Shown here one piece after another: positions 33,830-46,200 of a DNA stretch of 64,000 nt (its first letter is position 1; each line of letters opens with the position of its first letter). The stretch spans positions 1,105,460 through 1,169,459 of the forward strand of contig NW_006499364.1 of assembly GCF_000471905.2 (NCBI RefSeq), read 5' to 3'. A program made the position numbers and the translations under genes. The notes beneath the pieces are model-generated. The model ran no database searches. It worked only from the letters and a program-made list of their open reading frames with translations, and was not told where the DNA came from. This DNA is from Amborella trichopoda (taxonomy: Eukaryota; Streptophyta; Magnoliopsida; Amborellales; Amborellaceae).

Positions 33830-34205
33830 GGCCTAGGCTTTACGAGAACAAAGTAAAGCCTCATTTTGAATCTTCATCTAGAAAGAGCATTGGAAATTTC
33901 CATCTCTATTATCAATTTCCAACAATGACCATGAAATTTAAAGCTCAAAAATGGTATAGATTTTGTAGATTTATTAACCGCTATTTCTAGGGCGAAATGG
34001 AAGGTCTAGACAATGTGTTATAGTATACTCAATTTTTAAGGCTTAAAATCCATTCTTTTCTTTTCTTTTTTTTTTTTTTTACAACCATACTAATCAAAGC
34101 CGAGATGATCGATTTGAAAGCTTTCCAATGCGAAAACTACAACTTTGGGTGGGTTTTGAGGTGAGGCTTTTTTCTTTCTTTTCTTTTATATTAGGCTGCA
34201 ACCTT
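33830..34205. mobile_element. MITE-like copy 3
   Basis: Carries AAAGCTCAAAAATGGTATAG, GGAAGGTCTAGACAATGTGT and GATGATCGATTTGAAAG, in the same orientation as copy 1, and ends near TATATTAGGCTGCAACCTTA. Diverged, with approximate ends. The open frame at 33733-33990 runs into it and is therefore not a gene. Confidence 0.5.
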
Positions 34206-34260
34206 ATCAAAACATCTTTGAGAAGTACAAGCTTATGTGTGTGACAATGATGGGTGCGAT

Positions 34261-34638
34261 TTGTATAGAGCCGAGGCCCTAAACAATCAAAGTAAAGCGC
34301 ACCTTTAAATAGTATTGAGAAATGTAGTTTCAATAGCGGAAATCTTTGTGAAAGCCTTAAAATATATTTTCATATTTAATTATATAATTTAAAGCTTAAA
34401 AAATAGTATAGATCGGATAGATCTATAAAAACTTGAAAATCTTGAAAATTGACGGTCCAAAAATATACTACAAGATGCACTATTTCCAAAACTTGAAATC
34501 TATTTTTTTCTTATATCCGTGCATCTTGCTGTAGAGAAGATCAATTTAAGGAAATTTACATATTAAAGAAACCTCTTCTAATGAAATTTTTGAGGTGGGC
34601 TCTAAATTGATGGTTTAGAACCTTGGCTCTATGTAAAC
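34261..34638. mobile_element. MITE-like copy 4
   Basis: Left TTGTATAGAGCCGAGGCCCT, right end reverse complement TTTACATAGAGCCAAGGTTC, so inverted termini. The core AGATCTATAAAAACTTGAAA, TTGACGGTCCAAAAATATAC matches the other copies. Confidence 0.6.
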
Positions 34639-35209
34639 TATGATTCGCCTTTTTTCAACATTTCAAGGGCTTAACGCCAAATAGAAAAAATGGGGCAATG
34701 GCATATTCTCAAAATCTTATAGAATCAAAGCTTTGTGACAATACAACAAAAAAAACATGTCCTAGCTACCTAGATTTGTCTCATGGGTGGGCCAGGTGGT
34801 ACACGTGTTGGCTCCTTAGTGCACCGACAAACATGTCACTACTTTCCATAAATTTTACAAATGGTTCCTAGGAAAATAGGGTCAATGAAATAATGTGATA
34901 AGTGATGGGTGAGTTTATATTGTTTTATGGGGTTGATTAGGGCAATGGCATGCTTCATGGAACAACTTCTTTTAAATGGAAGTCATTCCAACAAGGTTTC
35001 AGGCTTTCCATTGTTGGTTGCGAAGTTCCTTTTGACTACCAAACAACCAAAAATGATTGTGAATAGCAAAACTCTCTCTCTCTCTTTCTCTTTCTCTTTC
35101 TCTCTCTCTCATTATTGAGATCCTCACGGCTGACCAAAATATATATTGGTGCCCATATATTGCAGGAGTTGATTTCTTCAAGATATAAGGTCAATTATTC
35201 AAGGGTGCT
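34639..35209. other. No gene recognised; CT microsatellite at 35072-35113
   Basis: AT-rich sequence with a simple CTCTCT/TTTCTC run of about 40 bases. The frame at 34909-35118 reads through the microsatellite and is not supported. Confidence 0.55.
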
Positions 35210-35572
35210 GTTTGTATAAGGCCAAGGCCCTAAATCATTAAAGTATGGCGTGCTTTTAAATAATGTCGAAATATGTTGTTTCAATATTGGAAAGTTTTGT
35301 AATGGCGTAAAATTTATTTCATCTTTAATTATAAATTTTAAAGTTTAAAAATTAGTGTAGATTGAGTAGATCTATAAACAATTGAAAATTTTAAAATTTG
35401 ACAGTTCAAAAATGTATTATTTTCAAAACTTGAAATTTTTTTTTTTATATCCATTCATCTTGAAATTGAGATTATCAATTTTAGGAGTTTTGAACATTAA
35501 AATAACTCCTTCTAGAGAATTTTATTGTTTAGGGCCTTAATTTGATTGTTTAGGGCCTCGCTCTTATATAGA
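35210..35572. mobile_element. MITE-like copy 5
   Basis: Left GTTTGTATAAGGCCAAGGCC with CTAAATCATTAAAG, right GTTTAGGGCCTCGCTCTTAT with ATAGAC, a clear inverted pair. The core GTAGATCTATAAACAATTGA and TTTGACAGTTCAAAAATG is in the same orientation as copy 4, its nearest relative. Confidence 0.65.
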
Positions 35573-35995
35573 CGTATTCCATTATACAATATATTAGGAC
35601 ATCGTTTCCTTAGGATCTCTTACCTTGCCTATGTATGGATGTTGCATCTTTTAGCATGGAGGTGTTGGCTATGAAAGCGGTTGTACACCATTGGCTTAGT
35701 GGGCGTGCTGCTTTTTTTTGTTTTATGAAAAACTGATTCCTTTGTTTGATTTTCGATGGATGGTATATTGTCAAAAAAAAAACAAAAAAAGAGTTCAATG
35801 GATGGTTTTACTTAAGGAGGAGGAGAATCCAGAGATCAACTCTAATGGATCACTGGAACTTCTTTAAATTTTTTTGTTCCATTTGAGGAATTAAAGCGAC
35901 ATAGTGGACCTCATTTGCCATTGATCATAAAGATACCAAAAGTCATAATAATTTCCAAATTGGTGGAAACGAGTTTACTAAATAAAAATAAAAGA
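35573..35995. other. No gene recognised
   Basis: AT-rich, with short overlapping frames on both strands and a poly-A run near 35775. Confidence 0.5.
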
Positions 35996-36350
35996 AATTT
36001 GTTTGGAGTAAGATGCACCTCAAAAATCCTACATAATATAGTGTTCTTGTGTCGGATAACCTTGCAATTGATCATCTCGATCTCGAGATGTGTGGCCGTG
36101 AAAAAAAAAGACATTTCAAATACAAAAAATAGTCCATCTTATAACAAGTTGTCGGGACCGTCTATTTTTAAGATTTTCAAGTGTTTATTGATCTAATTGA
36201 TATGTACTATTTTTAAAATTTTGAATTTTATAAAAATGGATGAAAATATATTTTCAAGCCATCACAAGGGTCCTGATGCCGGATTAATATCTCTAAGAAA
36301 ACTTTAGAGGCGCTCCTTACTTCTAAGTGTAAGGAGGCAACCTTATACAA
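35996..36350. mobile_element. MITE-like copy 6, same orientation as copy 2
   Basis: TTGATCATCTCGATCTCGAG, GGGACCGTCTATTTTTAAGA and TTTATTGATCTAATTGATAT repeat the inverted core. The right end is AAGGAGGCAACCTTATACAA, matching the AACCTTATA part of the family terminus. The frame at 35915-36196 overlaps it and is rejected. Confidence 0.5.
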
Positions 36351-36650
36351 ACCTTATACAAACCTTACCTAAACTAATGAGGGTCTTCGGCTCTTTTTCG
36401 TTCCCTATACTGTTCATTACTTAATCACAAAGGGACCACATTGCCCCACAGTCCCACAGTTTGTCACATTCAAGGAAACCTGGCAAAATCTCAATTTTTC
36501 TCAAGAATTCAAATCTTGAGAAGAAGTTGGGTTCCTTTTCTCTCTGTAAAGCTGATGAGGAAGGCTATGCTGCTTTTTTCTCTTTAGAAGTGCTTGACAT
36601 GGTCCTAAAGAGACTTCCTTGACACCAATCTAAAATCTCTTTGTGCATAT

Positions 36651-36696
36651 AATGTGGGTCCATAGCCTATAACAATGTGGGTCCATAGCCTATAAC
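36651..36696. repeat. Perfect 23-bp direct tandem duplication
   Basis: AATGTGGGTCCATAGCCTAT plus AAC occurs twice head to tail with no difference, just upstream of a tRNA-like box. Confidence 0.9.
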
Positions 36697-36757
36697 AGTT
36701 AGAGTGATAATTCTCACTCATTCACCTCACGCAAAAAGCCTGAAATTCGATTCTCCA
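36696..36757 (+). ncRNA. tRNA-like segment, possible SINE head
   Basis: CAGTTAGAGTGATAATTCTC resembles a tRNA D-arm (A box region). TGAAATTCGATTCTC at 36741-36755 resembles the T-loop (B box), about 40 bases apart. The anticodon and acceptor stems do not pair well enough for a tRNA gene. A decayed tRNA-derived SINE is possible; chance resemblance is not excluded. Confidence 0.25.
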
Positions 36758-37990
36758 AAAGCAAGATATTAGGCACCGTTGCCCTTATCATTGAAGGCTC
36801 ACCTATTCATTAAGAAAAGGAGATTAGGTGAAGGCCCTAGACGTCGTACCTTGCTTTTACTTTTTTGCTTTGCTTTCTTTTTCAAGGTGATAGTGCTTGT
36901 TGTAATAGTAATGAGAGAGAGAGAAGCCTTGAAATCAGAAAAGGAAGCAATGACTGATCTCATATGGTGGGATCTTTACCTATTGCCAAAACATATTCTA
37001 CTCTCTTGAGAATATATTGTCCATTCACTCCTCCCTTTGATAAAACCGCATTTGGGATTTGTTTCAGGACCCCAAAATTTGGGGAAATAACCTCTTTAAT
37101 ATATAGATTCACTTCAAGAAAATATTCCTAATTGTACCCACTAAGGGCTTGAAAAAAATAAAATTGTCCAATTTATAGAGGGTGAGATTTAAATGTTAGA
37201 AAACTCAAATTTCAAATTATTAATTGTGAAAGTATAGAATGAGACATTTACCTTTATTATACGGTGGTCACAATTAATATTGACCATTGGACATGAAATT
37301 GGATGGCTGCATTTATTCCATTGACCAAGCTCAAATTTCAAAAAATATTTTTTTGAACTTTGTAACACATTCAAACTATCAAATTTCAATTCAAATAGTT
37401 GCAAGTAATTGTGACTACGTTGTATCAAAGGTAAATCGTCTCATTGTATACAATCCCTTAATAATTTCTTTTTTTTTAGAATAATCATCTACTAATTATA
37501 AATTGGTTACCAAATTTTCAAATTAAAAAATCTTAATCTAACTGAGGGAGTAGAAAAAAACTATTCTCTCGGAGGAGCATAGTATACGTACTTAAGAACC
37601 TAGAGAGAGTGATGGAAATAACATGGGAGCGCCGAAAGACATGCTTGGGTCAAATGGAATCTCGACTAAGTGAGCTAGCCATTTAGATCTATTGACCATA
37701 TTGAATTGCGTTGGGTCCATATGTTTTAATTTTCAGGACAGAAGAGAGGAAAGGGGAAGGCATTAGACAGGAACAAAACCTAATTATTCGTCCTTGTCTT
37801 TTATAGCCTCCACCGGTGCATGTATTTGAGAAACTTCATTGAGAAGCAATAAAAGCAGATCGCAAACCATGTTGTCAATGTGATATTACTTGATAAATAT
37901 GATATGCGATTCAATTCTATTCAACTTCGAAAAGACATAATAATAATAACAACAATAAAGAAATAATAATGATTAAGGAAAGCGTGAGGG
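36758..37990. other. No gene recognised
   Basis: AT-rich. A segment at about 37195-37560 contains CTCAAATTTCAAATTATTAA and inverted AAATTTGAA-type pairs, and ends AACTGAGGGAGTAG, which faintly resembles a Stowaway terminus (TACTCCCTC). The other end was not found. Confidence 0.45.
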
Positions 37991-38320
37991 TTGTTTAAGG
38001 TGCCCACCTTATACCTTTTTCTTTCTTGATAAGCGCACATAAATTTTATTGATCATAAAAGAAACCCATCTTGTACTGTACAAGTAAGGACCAACTACAA
38101 ATTTTGTCGAAATATTTAGTTATGGTGTCAAAAACATAACAATAGCTTGAAAATCTATATTCAACCCTAATTAATTTAAAGTTCTAAAAGGTGCAGATCA
38201 AGCGTACTTATAAACACTTGAAGTTCTTGAAAATAGATGGTCTAGATAACTTGCTATAAGATGCACTATTTTTAAGACTTAAAATTCAGAGCGCACTATC
38301 AAAGATTGTGACTTAAGAAC
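37991..38320. mobile_element. MITE-like copy 7
   Basis: Begins near TTTAAGGTGCCCACCTTATA. Contains GTACTTATAAACACTTGAAG, TAGATGGTCTAGATAACTTG and a CACTATTTTTAAGACTTAAA block shared with copies 1, 4 and 5. The right end is unclear, because LTR sequence follows soon after. Confidence 0.5.
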
Positions 38321-38429
38321 TATTTTTAAATTTTTATAATAAAAAATAAAATAGAAAACCCGTCTTCTATATAAAAGATTATATGCTCCCGCAAGAGCAT
38401 TTCCTATATGTACTCGCTCGAACAAAACC

Positions 38430-41010
38430 CGTTCTACACCATATATCATTCATCAAAATTATTAAATATCAATTCGAGGCATCAGGGCCCGATAGTACAC
38501 ACAACCCACGATAAACAATAATTAGGGCCAAGTGCCCAAAAACCCACAATGAGAAAGAATTATCCTTGACAGCTTCGAATCCCAAACACCAACAGCTTCC
38601 ACTAGTCCAACCTTCTTCCACCTATGACTATTGCTCTGTAGAGATGGTAAAAGTGATAGAATGAGCTATACAGCCCAGTAAGTAAGTCTAGATACTAAGC
38701 ATCATCGAAGAATACATCCCGGTATCACAACTGCATTTTTCACTTATAAACTATCGCAGCATGAGTATCACATAGATCAGAAATCTTCTTGGTATATCTA
38801 TCATGCTCATCATTTCAAGTATCAGAATTCTCATTCATTAAATACAATAATCATTATTCATATTTTCCATGCAGATAATAGGTATCATAAGAAGTAATCG
38901 TCCATAAAGCCTTCCATTAATGAACACTATCATAAAATATACACACTTCACGATATCATTCATTTAGCCATAACTAGACACGTTTCACAATGTATTTTCT
39001 TATTATAACAAAATCCGTTCTTACTTATTGCTGAGCACAATTCATTCCACATTAAGCAATGGGTCAGGTCATGCAATACGCTCAAAGCACGCACCTAACC
39101 GGTATCATTCACATAAGCAGTCTGTAACAATCACGGGGTCAGGTCATGCAATACACTCAATGCACGCACCTAACTGGTATCAATCACATAAACAGTCTGT
39201 AACAATCACTGGGTTAGGTCATACAATACACTCAAACTGCGCACCTAACCAGTATCAATCACATAAGTAGTCCGTAACAATCACTAGGTCAGGTCATGCA
39301 ATATGCTCAAAGCACGCACCTTACCGGTATCAATCACATAAGCAGAACCTGCAATACGCTCAAAGCAAGGGTCCCTCAATCTCAAACTTGGCCATGCGAT
39401 ACGCACAAAGTATGTCAAAGAATTCTCATAGCACCTATCACTTCAGTCGCACGACAATGAGTATCCCATTGCGCAGTACTCAGCATCACGGTATCATAAC
39501 ATAACAGTACCCACTACCAATGGGTGGCCCATTGCGTAGTGGTCAGTATAACAATATAAATGGCATGTAGACTATACTTCCTAGCATAAGACATTTATCA
39601 CAGGGGTTATCTCAAGACACTTATACTTTGTCAATTAGCATTCATACTCCATGGCCGCATTCAATTACATGCCTCACATAGCTATGACCTTCTTGTAGGA
39701 CAAGAAGTACAATTGTTGAGCAGTGTCAGATTTTAGTGTGATTTGAAGCTGATTTTAAAATAGATTTATTCAAAGCTCTCAAGAAGGTGATTTGAATGCA
39801 TTTGGTAAGAGTTGAGCGCAAAACTATGTAATAGGCACAATTTTGAAAGTCTATGTGTTGGGTGGCATTGACGTACCCCTCCTCTCGGGGCGTAACTCCA
39901 AATCTAGGGAGAATCATAAAATAATTAAAACATGAAATTTCAAGCCCACACAGTAATCTTCAAAATGACCGTAGTCTAAAGGCATTTGGAAAATGTTTGG
40001 CAGAACAAAAACATGATACAATGCACACGACAATTATTGGAAATTTCCTGCAACATCGACATGCCCCCGTATTTCAAGGCATATCTCACAACCCTCAGGA
40101 TTTTCGAAATTCTCAAAACATGCGACTTTAAGTTTACTCAGAGATCTTTCAAACGACGGATGTTTTGAAAACATTTGGGCATCAATAGAGTCAAAATCTT
40201 GATGCAAAATAGGCAACAGTTGCTGGAAATATCCAGCCATAATGACAGTGACACATGCTCATAACTAGGGGCATATTTCTTAAACCGTGCACAATTTTGA
40301 GACGAGGTAAAGAGAAAAAATAAAATAGACAGGCATATGTCTCGTTCAAGACTGATTTGGGCTCGTTTGGACATCGTATGGCCATTAAAAACTGCATCAC
40401 TAGAACAATCAAAGTTCTGGAAAATTTCAATACCAAGCTTAACATACATTCACGATCATTCAATACTTCATTAATTAAGATAAAACTTCATACAAGATCC
40501 CATTGATATATAACTAGCCTTGCAAGAGAACTATTCTACATATTTTGGCAACCCACAAGTTCATTTCCACTGCTCAAACAAACATGACATTGGAGGCACG
40601 CAGCTAGTATTTCCAATCCCAACAAAACCCATTCATACTCACATTTTTCATCCCATCTTTAACCCACTACTAATACTCAAAAATCAATCCCTGCCATTAT
40701 TGATGCAAAGAAGCTAAACCCACTTACCTACAGCTAACGACGCTCCAAACTCCACACATAGGTCACCTTCTTGCTCCTCGTGGAAGCCAACAGCAGCAGC
40801 AGCGCCGGTGGCAGTGAAGAGGGTTTCTCCCTTGAGCACTAGAGAGAGAAAGTTTGAGGGGAAAGAAAAGGGAAGGAACACGACGGTGGGGAAAGGGTGC
40901 GATTTAAAGGTGCGTGGGTCGGTGAGATCTACTGTGGCTGACGTCGCAGGGTGGTTAGGCAAAATATTATGGCTGTCGTCACTCAAGTGGTGCTCTCGAG
41001 CAGTGACAGT
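38430..41010 (-). repeat. 3' LTR of Tekay-like element 1, truncated at both ends
   Basis: From ATCAATTCGAGGCATCAGGG (38466) it follows the right LTR through CAGCTTCCACTAG, ATAGAATGAGCTATACAGCC, a tandem block at about 39050-39360 (units with CATGCAATACGCTCAAAGCA and CGGTATCAATCACATAAGCA), CTTCTTGTAGGACAAGAAG and AGGTCACCTTCTTG. It stops matching near 41010 (GTGACAGTATGG), where repeat units take over. Confidence 0.75.
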
Positions 41011-41775
41011 ATGGTCATGCAATACGCTCAAAGCATGCCAATCAATCACATATCATAGTATGGTCATGCAATGCGCTCAAAGACTGCCAATCAATCACAT
41101 ATCAGAATATGGCCATGTAATACGCTCAAAGCATGCCAATCAATCACATATCACAGTATGGCCATGCAATATGCTCAAAGCATGCCAATCAATCACATAT
41201 CATAGTATGGCCATACACTCAAAGCATGTCAATCAATCACATATCACAGTATGGCCATACAATACGCTCAAAGCATGCTAATTAATCACATATCATAGTA
41301 TGGCCAAGCAATATGCTCAAAGCATGCACCATCTAATTACATAGTCAGGCCCTACAATACGTTCAAAGTAGGTACCTTACCGATATCATAAGGTAAGGCC
41401 CTGCAATACGCTCAAAGAAGGCACCCTATCGGTATCAATCACAATCATCGGGTCCTACAATACGTCAAAGTAGGCGTCTTATCAATATCACATAGCCAGG
41501 TCCTACAATACGCTCAAAGTCGACACCACGGTACAATCACAATATCAGGTCCTATAATACGCTCAAAGCAGGTACCTAATCACAATCACAACAGTTGGGT
41601 CCTACAATAGACTCAAAGTAGGTACCATATCAGTATCAATCACGGCCATGCAATACGCTCAAAGCATGCACTGTAGAATCACAGAGTCAGGCCCTATAGT
41701 ACTCTCAAAGCAGGTACCTCACTAACACAACTAGGGTCATGCAATACGCTCAAAGCATGCTCAAGAAACCGTGTA
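41011..41775. repeat. Tandem array with ATACGCTCAAAGCATGC units
   Basis: About six units of 47-48 bp (TATGGCCATGCAATACGCTC, AAAGCATGCCAATCAATCAC, ATATCACAG). Looser variants follow with CCTACAATACGCTCAAAGTA and GGTACC to 41775. The core motif is the same as in the tandem block inside the LTRs, so the array looks like LTR repeats expanded or recombined into the place where pol should be. The rest to 42110 has no recognised gene. Confidence 0.85.
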
Positions 41776-42114
41776 TCACTAGCTACATTCATATCATGAT
41801 TCATACATCACATTTCACTCATCACAAGATTGACCACACAGGTCAAAACATATAACACTTATCACTTCAATCACATGGCACACATTAGCTCTCAACTAGA
41901 TGGGATAGGGCATACCCCTCAAGCAAAGTTCCACACAGTTATCATACTAAAAGGATCTCTATAAGATCCCCAATAAATTTCACACAATTTAAGCACAGTC
42001 AGGCAAACAAGGTTCAAATTCTATTAGACATGTCAAATATGGTGTTACAATAACAGTGGGAGGAACCAAGGTCCAACAAACTTTTTGATTTCACATTACA
42101 ATCAAAACACACTT

Positions 42115-43128
42115 CTAGATCTCCAAAGTCAAGGTCTTAACTCCTTCCTTGTCGAGTGCAAAGATCTGACCTTGAGTCTTAGGTTTGGGCTCATTTTTCA
42201 ATGTGGAGCAGTCTCTAATCAGGTGGCCCCACTTGCCACAGTTGTAACATCCTTTTGTCTTTAGCACCACATGGCCTTGCTTCCCACAAGACGTACAATG
42301 CATGAGCTGGCTCTGCTTGACATCGCCCTGGGAGGTCTTTTGGGTCTTGTTATTCCTCCGACTCCCCTTTTCTCATGAACCCCTAGAGGGCGGAGGCCAA
42401 GTCCTTCGCTTCTCTTTCCTTAGTCGATATTCATCAAAGTCTTTTTCTAACTTCCTATTCAAGTCCACCAATTGAGAGAAGGCCTTAAGCTTGGCCAATA
42501 AAACTCTCCCTTTGATATCGGACGCCAAACCTCTCTCAAACTTGCTTGCCTTCCTAGCCTTCGTGATGATGATATGCGGCGCGTATCGGGACAATTTCAA
42601 AAAATTTGCCACATACTGATCAAAGGTTTGATTCCCTTGTTGTAACTCTACGAATTCAACCTCCTTCCTTTCCTTTACCGACTCAGGAAAGTACATTTCA
42701 TTGAAGACCTCTAAAAATCCTTCCCAAGTAGGTTTTATCTCTTCCTCCTCCGAGGCCCACTGGACCGAACGCCCCCAATGTTCCGCGTCCCCTTCTAACA
42801 TGAAGGTACCCAACCTTAATTTTTGCTCATCTGAGCACTGCAAAACTCTAAAGATCTTTCCCACTTGCATTAGCCATCTCTCGGCTTTCTCTACACCTCC
42901 TTGCCCTAAGAAAATTGGGGGTGTCAACCTCTTAAACGTTTCTATTAGATTACCATCAATTTTCTCTGGGGCAGGGGTAGATAGCGCCGGCATTGACTCT
43001 TTCATGATTTGGGTCATGGCTCTTAGAGTCCTACAAAATTCGACGAGGGCTTCAATGTCATAGTTACTGGTACTCCCATAATAGCCGCGAGCTCTCGGTA
43101 TCTTCAACCTAGTCACAGTAACACCCAA
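42115..43128 (-). pseudogene. gag: gag of Tekay-like element 1 with CCHC zinc knuckle
   Basis: Capsid and nucleocapsid protein of a chromovirus. The ATG is at 43128, about 80 bases inside the PBS. The frame reads through the core (PPIFLGQGGVEKAERWLMQV, FRVLQCSDEQKLRLGTFMLE, GDAEHWGRSVQWAS, FLEVFNEMYFPESVKERKEV, FDQYVANFLKLSRYAP) to a single TGA at 42373-42375. It continues in the same frame to two zinc-knuckle-like motifs; the second, CYNCGKWGHLIRDC (42208-42249), is a perfect CX2CX4HX4C. It ends with TAA or equivalent at 42115 after QGQIFALDKEG, where the protease should begin. So this is the best-kept coding sequence in the window: one stop in about 337 codons. A shadow frame on the plus strand is ignored. 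Confidence 0.85.
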
Positions 43129-43210
43129 TTACTATTCTATCCACCCACTACTCTACCCTAAAACCAGTATAAGGGTACTCCTAAAGTCCCTAAGCCAAGG
43201 CACCTATCCT

Positions 43211-43226
43211 GGCTACTCTGATAACA
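43211..43226 (-). other. PBS of Tekay-like element 1
   Basis: The minus strand reads TGTTATCAGAGTAGCC, three bases inside the LTR end. It is one base off TGGTATCAGAG, the site complementary to initiator-Met tRNA. Confidence 0.65.
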
Positions 43227-43229
43227 CAT

Positions 43230-46200
43230 TGTCACGACCCCACCCCCATCCCCCTTACCGTACTCGACGAAGAGCGACCAAGAGAGGGCCTGTGTACCGG
43301 ATGTAGCGAATGCCACTCAGGTCGGAGTGTCTCAACGCTTTAATAATGCCGTAAACAAAGCAAACCATGGAAAAACTAAAACATCAACTCTGAATGCAGG
43401 ATCTAAAAACCATACTCCAAAAATCCACTATATATTATTTATAAAAATCATTACATATCAGTTCGAGGCATCGGGGCCCGATATTACACACAACCCACAA
43501 TAAACAATAATTAGGGCCAAAGTACCCATAAAACCCACAATGAGAAAGAATAATCTTCGACAGTTACGAGTCCCAAACAACAACAGCATCCACTAGGCCA
43601 ATCTTCTTCCACCTGTGACTATTGCTCTACAAAGATGGTAAAAATGATAGAATGAGCTATACAGCCTAGTAAGTAAGTCTAGATATTAAGCATCATCAAT
43701 GAATACATCCAGGTATTATAAACTGCATTACTCACTTATAAACTATCACAGCATAAACATTACATCGATCAAAAATCTCCTTGGTATATCTATCATGATC
43801 ATTATTTCAAGCATCAGAATTCTCATCCATTCAATACAATAATCATTATTCAAATTTCCATGCAGATAATAAGTATCATAAGAAGTAGTAATCCAGAAAG
43901 CCTTTTGTTAACGAACAATACCATAAAACATACAGTCATACACTTCACGATATCATTTATTTATCCATAACCAAACACGTTTCACAATGTATGTTCTTAT
44001 CATAACAAAACTCGTTCTTACTTTATCACTGAGCACATTTCATTCCACAGTAAGCACTTGGTCAAGTCATGCAATACGCTCAAAGCATGCGCCTAACCGG
44101 TATCAATCACATAAGCAGTCTGTAACAATAACTGGGTCAGGCCATGTCATATGCTCAAAGCGCGCACCTAACCGGTATCAATCACATAAGCAATCTGTAA
44201 CAATCACTGGGTTGGGTCAGCCAATATGCTCAAAGCATGCACCTAACCTGTATCAATCACATAAGCAGTCTGTAACAATCATTAGATTAGGCATGCAATA
44301 CGCTCAAAGAACGCACCTAACCGGTATTACAATCACATAAGTAGGCCCTGCAATACTTTCAAAACAGGCACCCCTCAATCTCACTCCTAGTCATACAATA
44401 CGCACAAAGCATATCAAGGACTTCTTATAACACTAATCACATCGGTCCCTCTACCAATGGGTAGCCCATTACGTAGCAGTCAGTATAACAGTATCAGAAC
44501 AGATCAATATCCACTACCAATGGTGGCCTAATGCGTAGTGGTTAATATAATACTATCAGTACAACACAAGTATCATCCTTTACTCACATTCAGCCAATAC
44601 TCCATGGCAGACAATGCTGGTCTCATTGCTAAAGTCTGATGTCTCATACAGAACTATGTAACTGACATGTACACTCTACTTTCTAGCATAAGGCATTCAT
44701 CACAAGGCCTTTCTCAAGGCACTTATACTTTGTCAACTAGCATTCATAATTCATGATCACATTCAGGTACATGCATCACATAACCATCATAGGGTATTAA
44801 CAGTTACCAAATCATCACTCATTGCAGGTCACATCGCCTCGTGCTCACAACTCCATGGTAATTAACATATGACAATCATTACAGGAAGACCATCCTATAT
44901 CATTGACGTTTATCAATCCTCACACATAACACTCTGTCACATAATTGGTTAGCGAAAGATTCAAACAAAAAGAGCATATTTTAACAACTCCATAATTGGG
45001 GCCTTCTTGTAGGAAAAGGAGTGAACTGTCGAGCAGTAGCAGGTTTTAGTGGACCTTGAAGCCAATTTCGAAATAGACTCATTTAAGGCTCATATGAATT
45101 GATTTGGACACCTCTGGGTAGAGTTTTAGTGAAAAATCATATATTTCTAAATTATGTTAAATTCTGAAAATCTTGGTATTAAGTAACAGTGACATACCCC
45201 TATATCCGGGGGTGTAACTCCCGATCTAGGGAGAATCTTGAAGTGCTTAAAGCATGCAAATTTAGGCCCACGCAATAATATTCGAAATGGCCAAAGTTTG
45301 AAGGCATTTAGAAATCATTTGATGAATAAAAAACTTGACACAATTCATACGACAGTTGCTGGAAATTTCCCACAACAGGATCATGCCCCCGCATTTGTGG
45401 CGTACCTCACAAACCTCGGGGATTTTCGAAATTCCGAAAACATGCGACGTTAATTTTACTCATAAATATTTCAAACGGCGGAGGTTTGAAAACTTTTGGG
45501 CATCATTAGGTAGGTCAAAAACTCAATGCAATACAGGCAACAGTTGCTGGAAAATCCCAGCAATAGTGACAATAACACATGCTCTTACCTAGGGGCATAT
45601 TTCTTAAACCGTGCACAATTTCGAAATAGTACAAAAATCACAAATAAAATAGACTGGCATATCTTTCATTCAAGACTAATTTGGGCTCATTTGTATATCG
45701 TTTGGCCATTGAAATATGCATCGCAAGAACAATCACAGTTCTGGAAAATCTCAATACCAAGCTTAGCATACATTCAAGACCATACAATACTTCATTAACT
45801 AAGATAAAACTTCACACCAAATCTCATTCATATAAAACTATCCTTACAAGAGAACTATGCTACAACCTTTCACAACCACAAATTCATTTCCATCGCTCAA
45901 ACAATCATGGTAAGCCATTATTCTCAACCCCACTCAAACTCATTCATACTCACCATCTTCACCCTATCATTAACCCACTAACAATATTCAAAACCCATTT
46001 CCTACTATTGTTGATGCAAAGAAGCTAGACCCACTTACCTGAAGCTCACAGCACTCCAAACTTCACACGCAGGTCACCTTCTTGTTCCTCGTGACAGCCT
46101 CCCAAATGCAACAGTAGTAGCAGTAGAGAGCTCACACTTGAGCTCAAGAGAGAGAAAGTTTGAGGGGAAAGAAAAGGGAAGGCACACAGTGGTGGGGAAG

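Noticed and set aside
33451..33990. Possible LINE RT fragment or host exon
   Set aside because: Only a faint FRFKK-type resemblance, no catalytic motif, and the second frame runs into MITE-like copy 3.
36696..36757. Functional tRNA gene
   Set aside because: A- and B-box-like sequences are present, but the acceptor and anticodon stems do not pair acceptably.
37195..37560. Stowaway-type MITE
   Set aside because: Only one terminus resembles the consensus; no matching opposite end or TA duplication was found.
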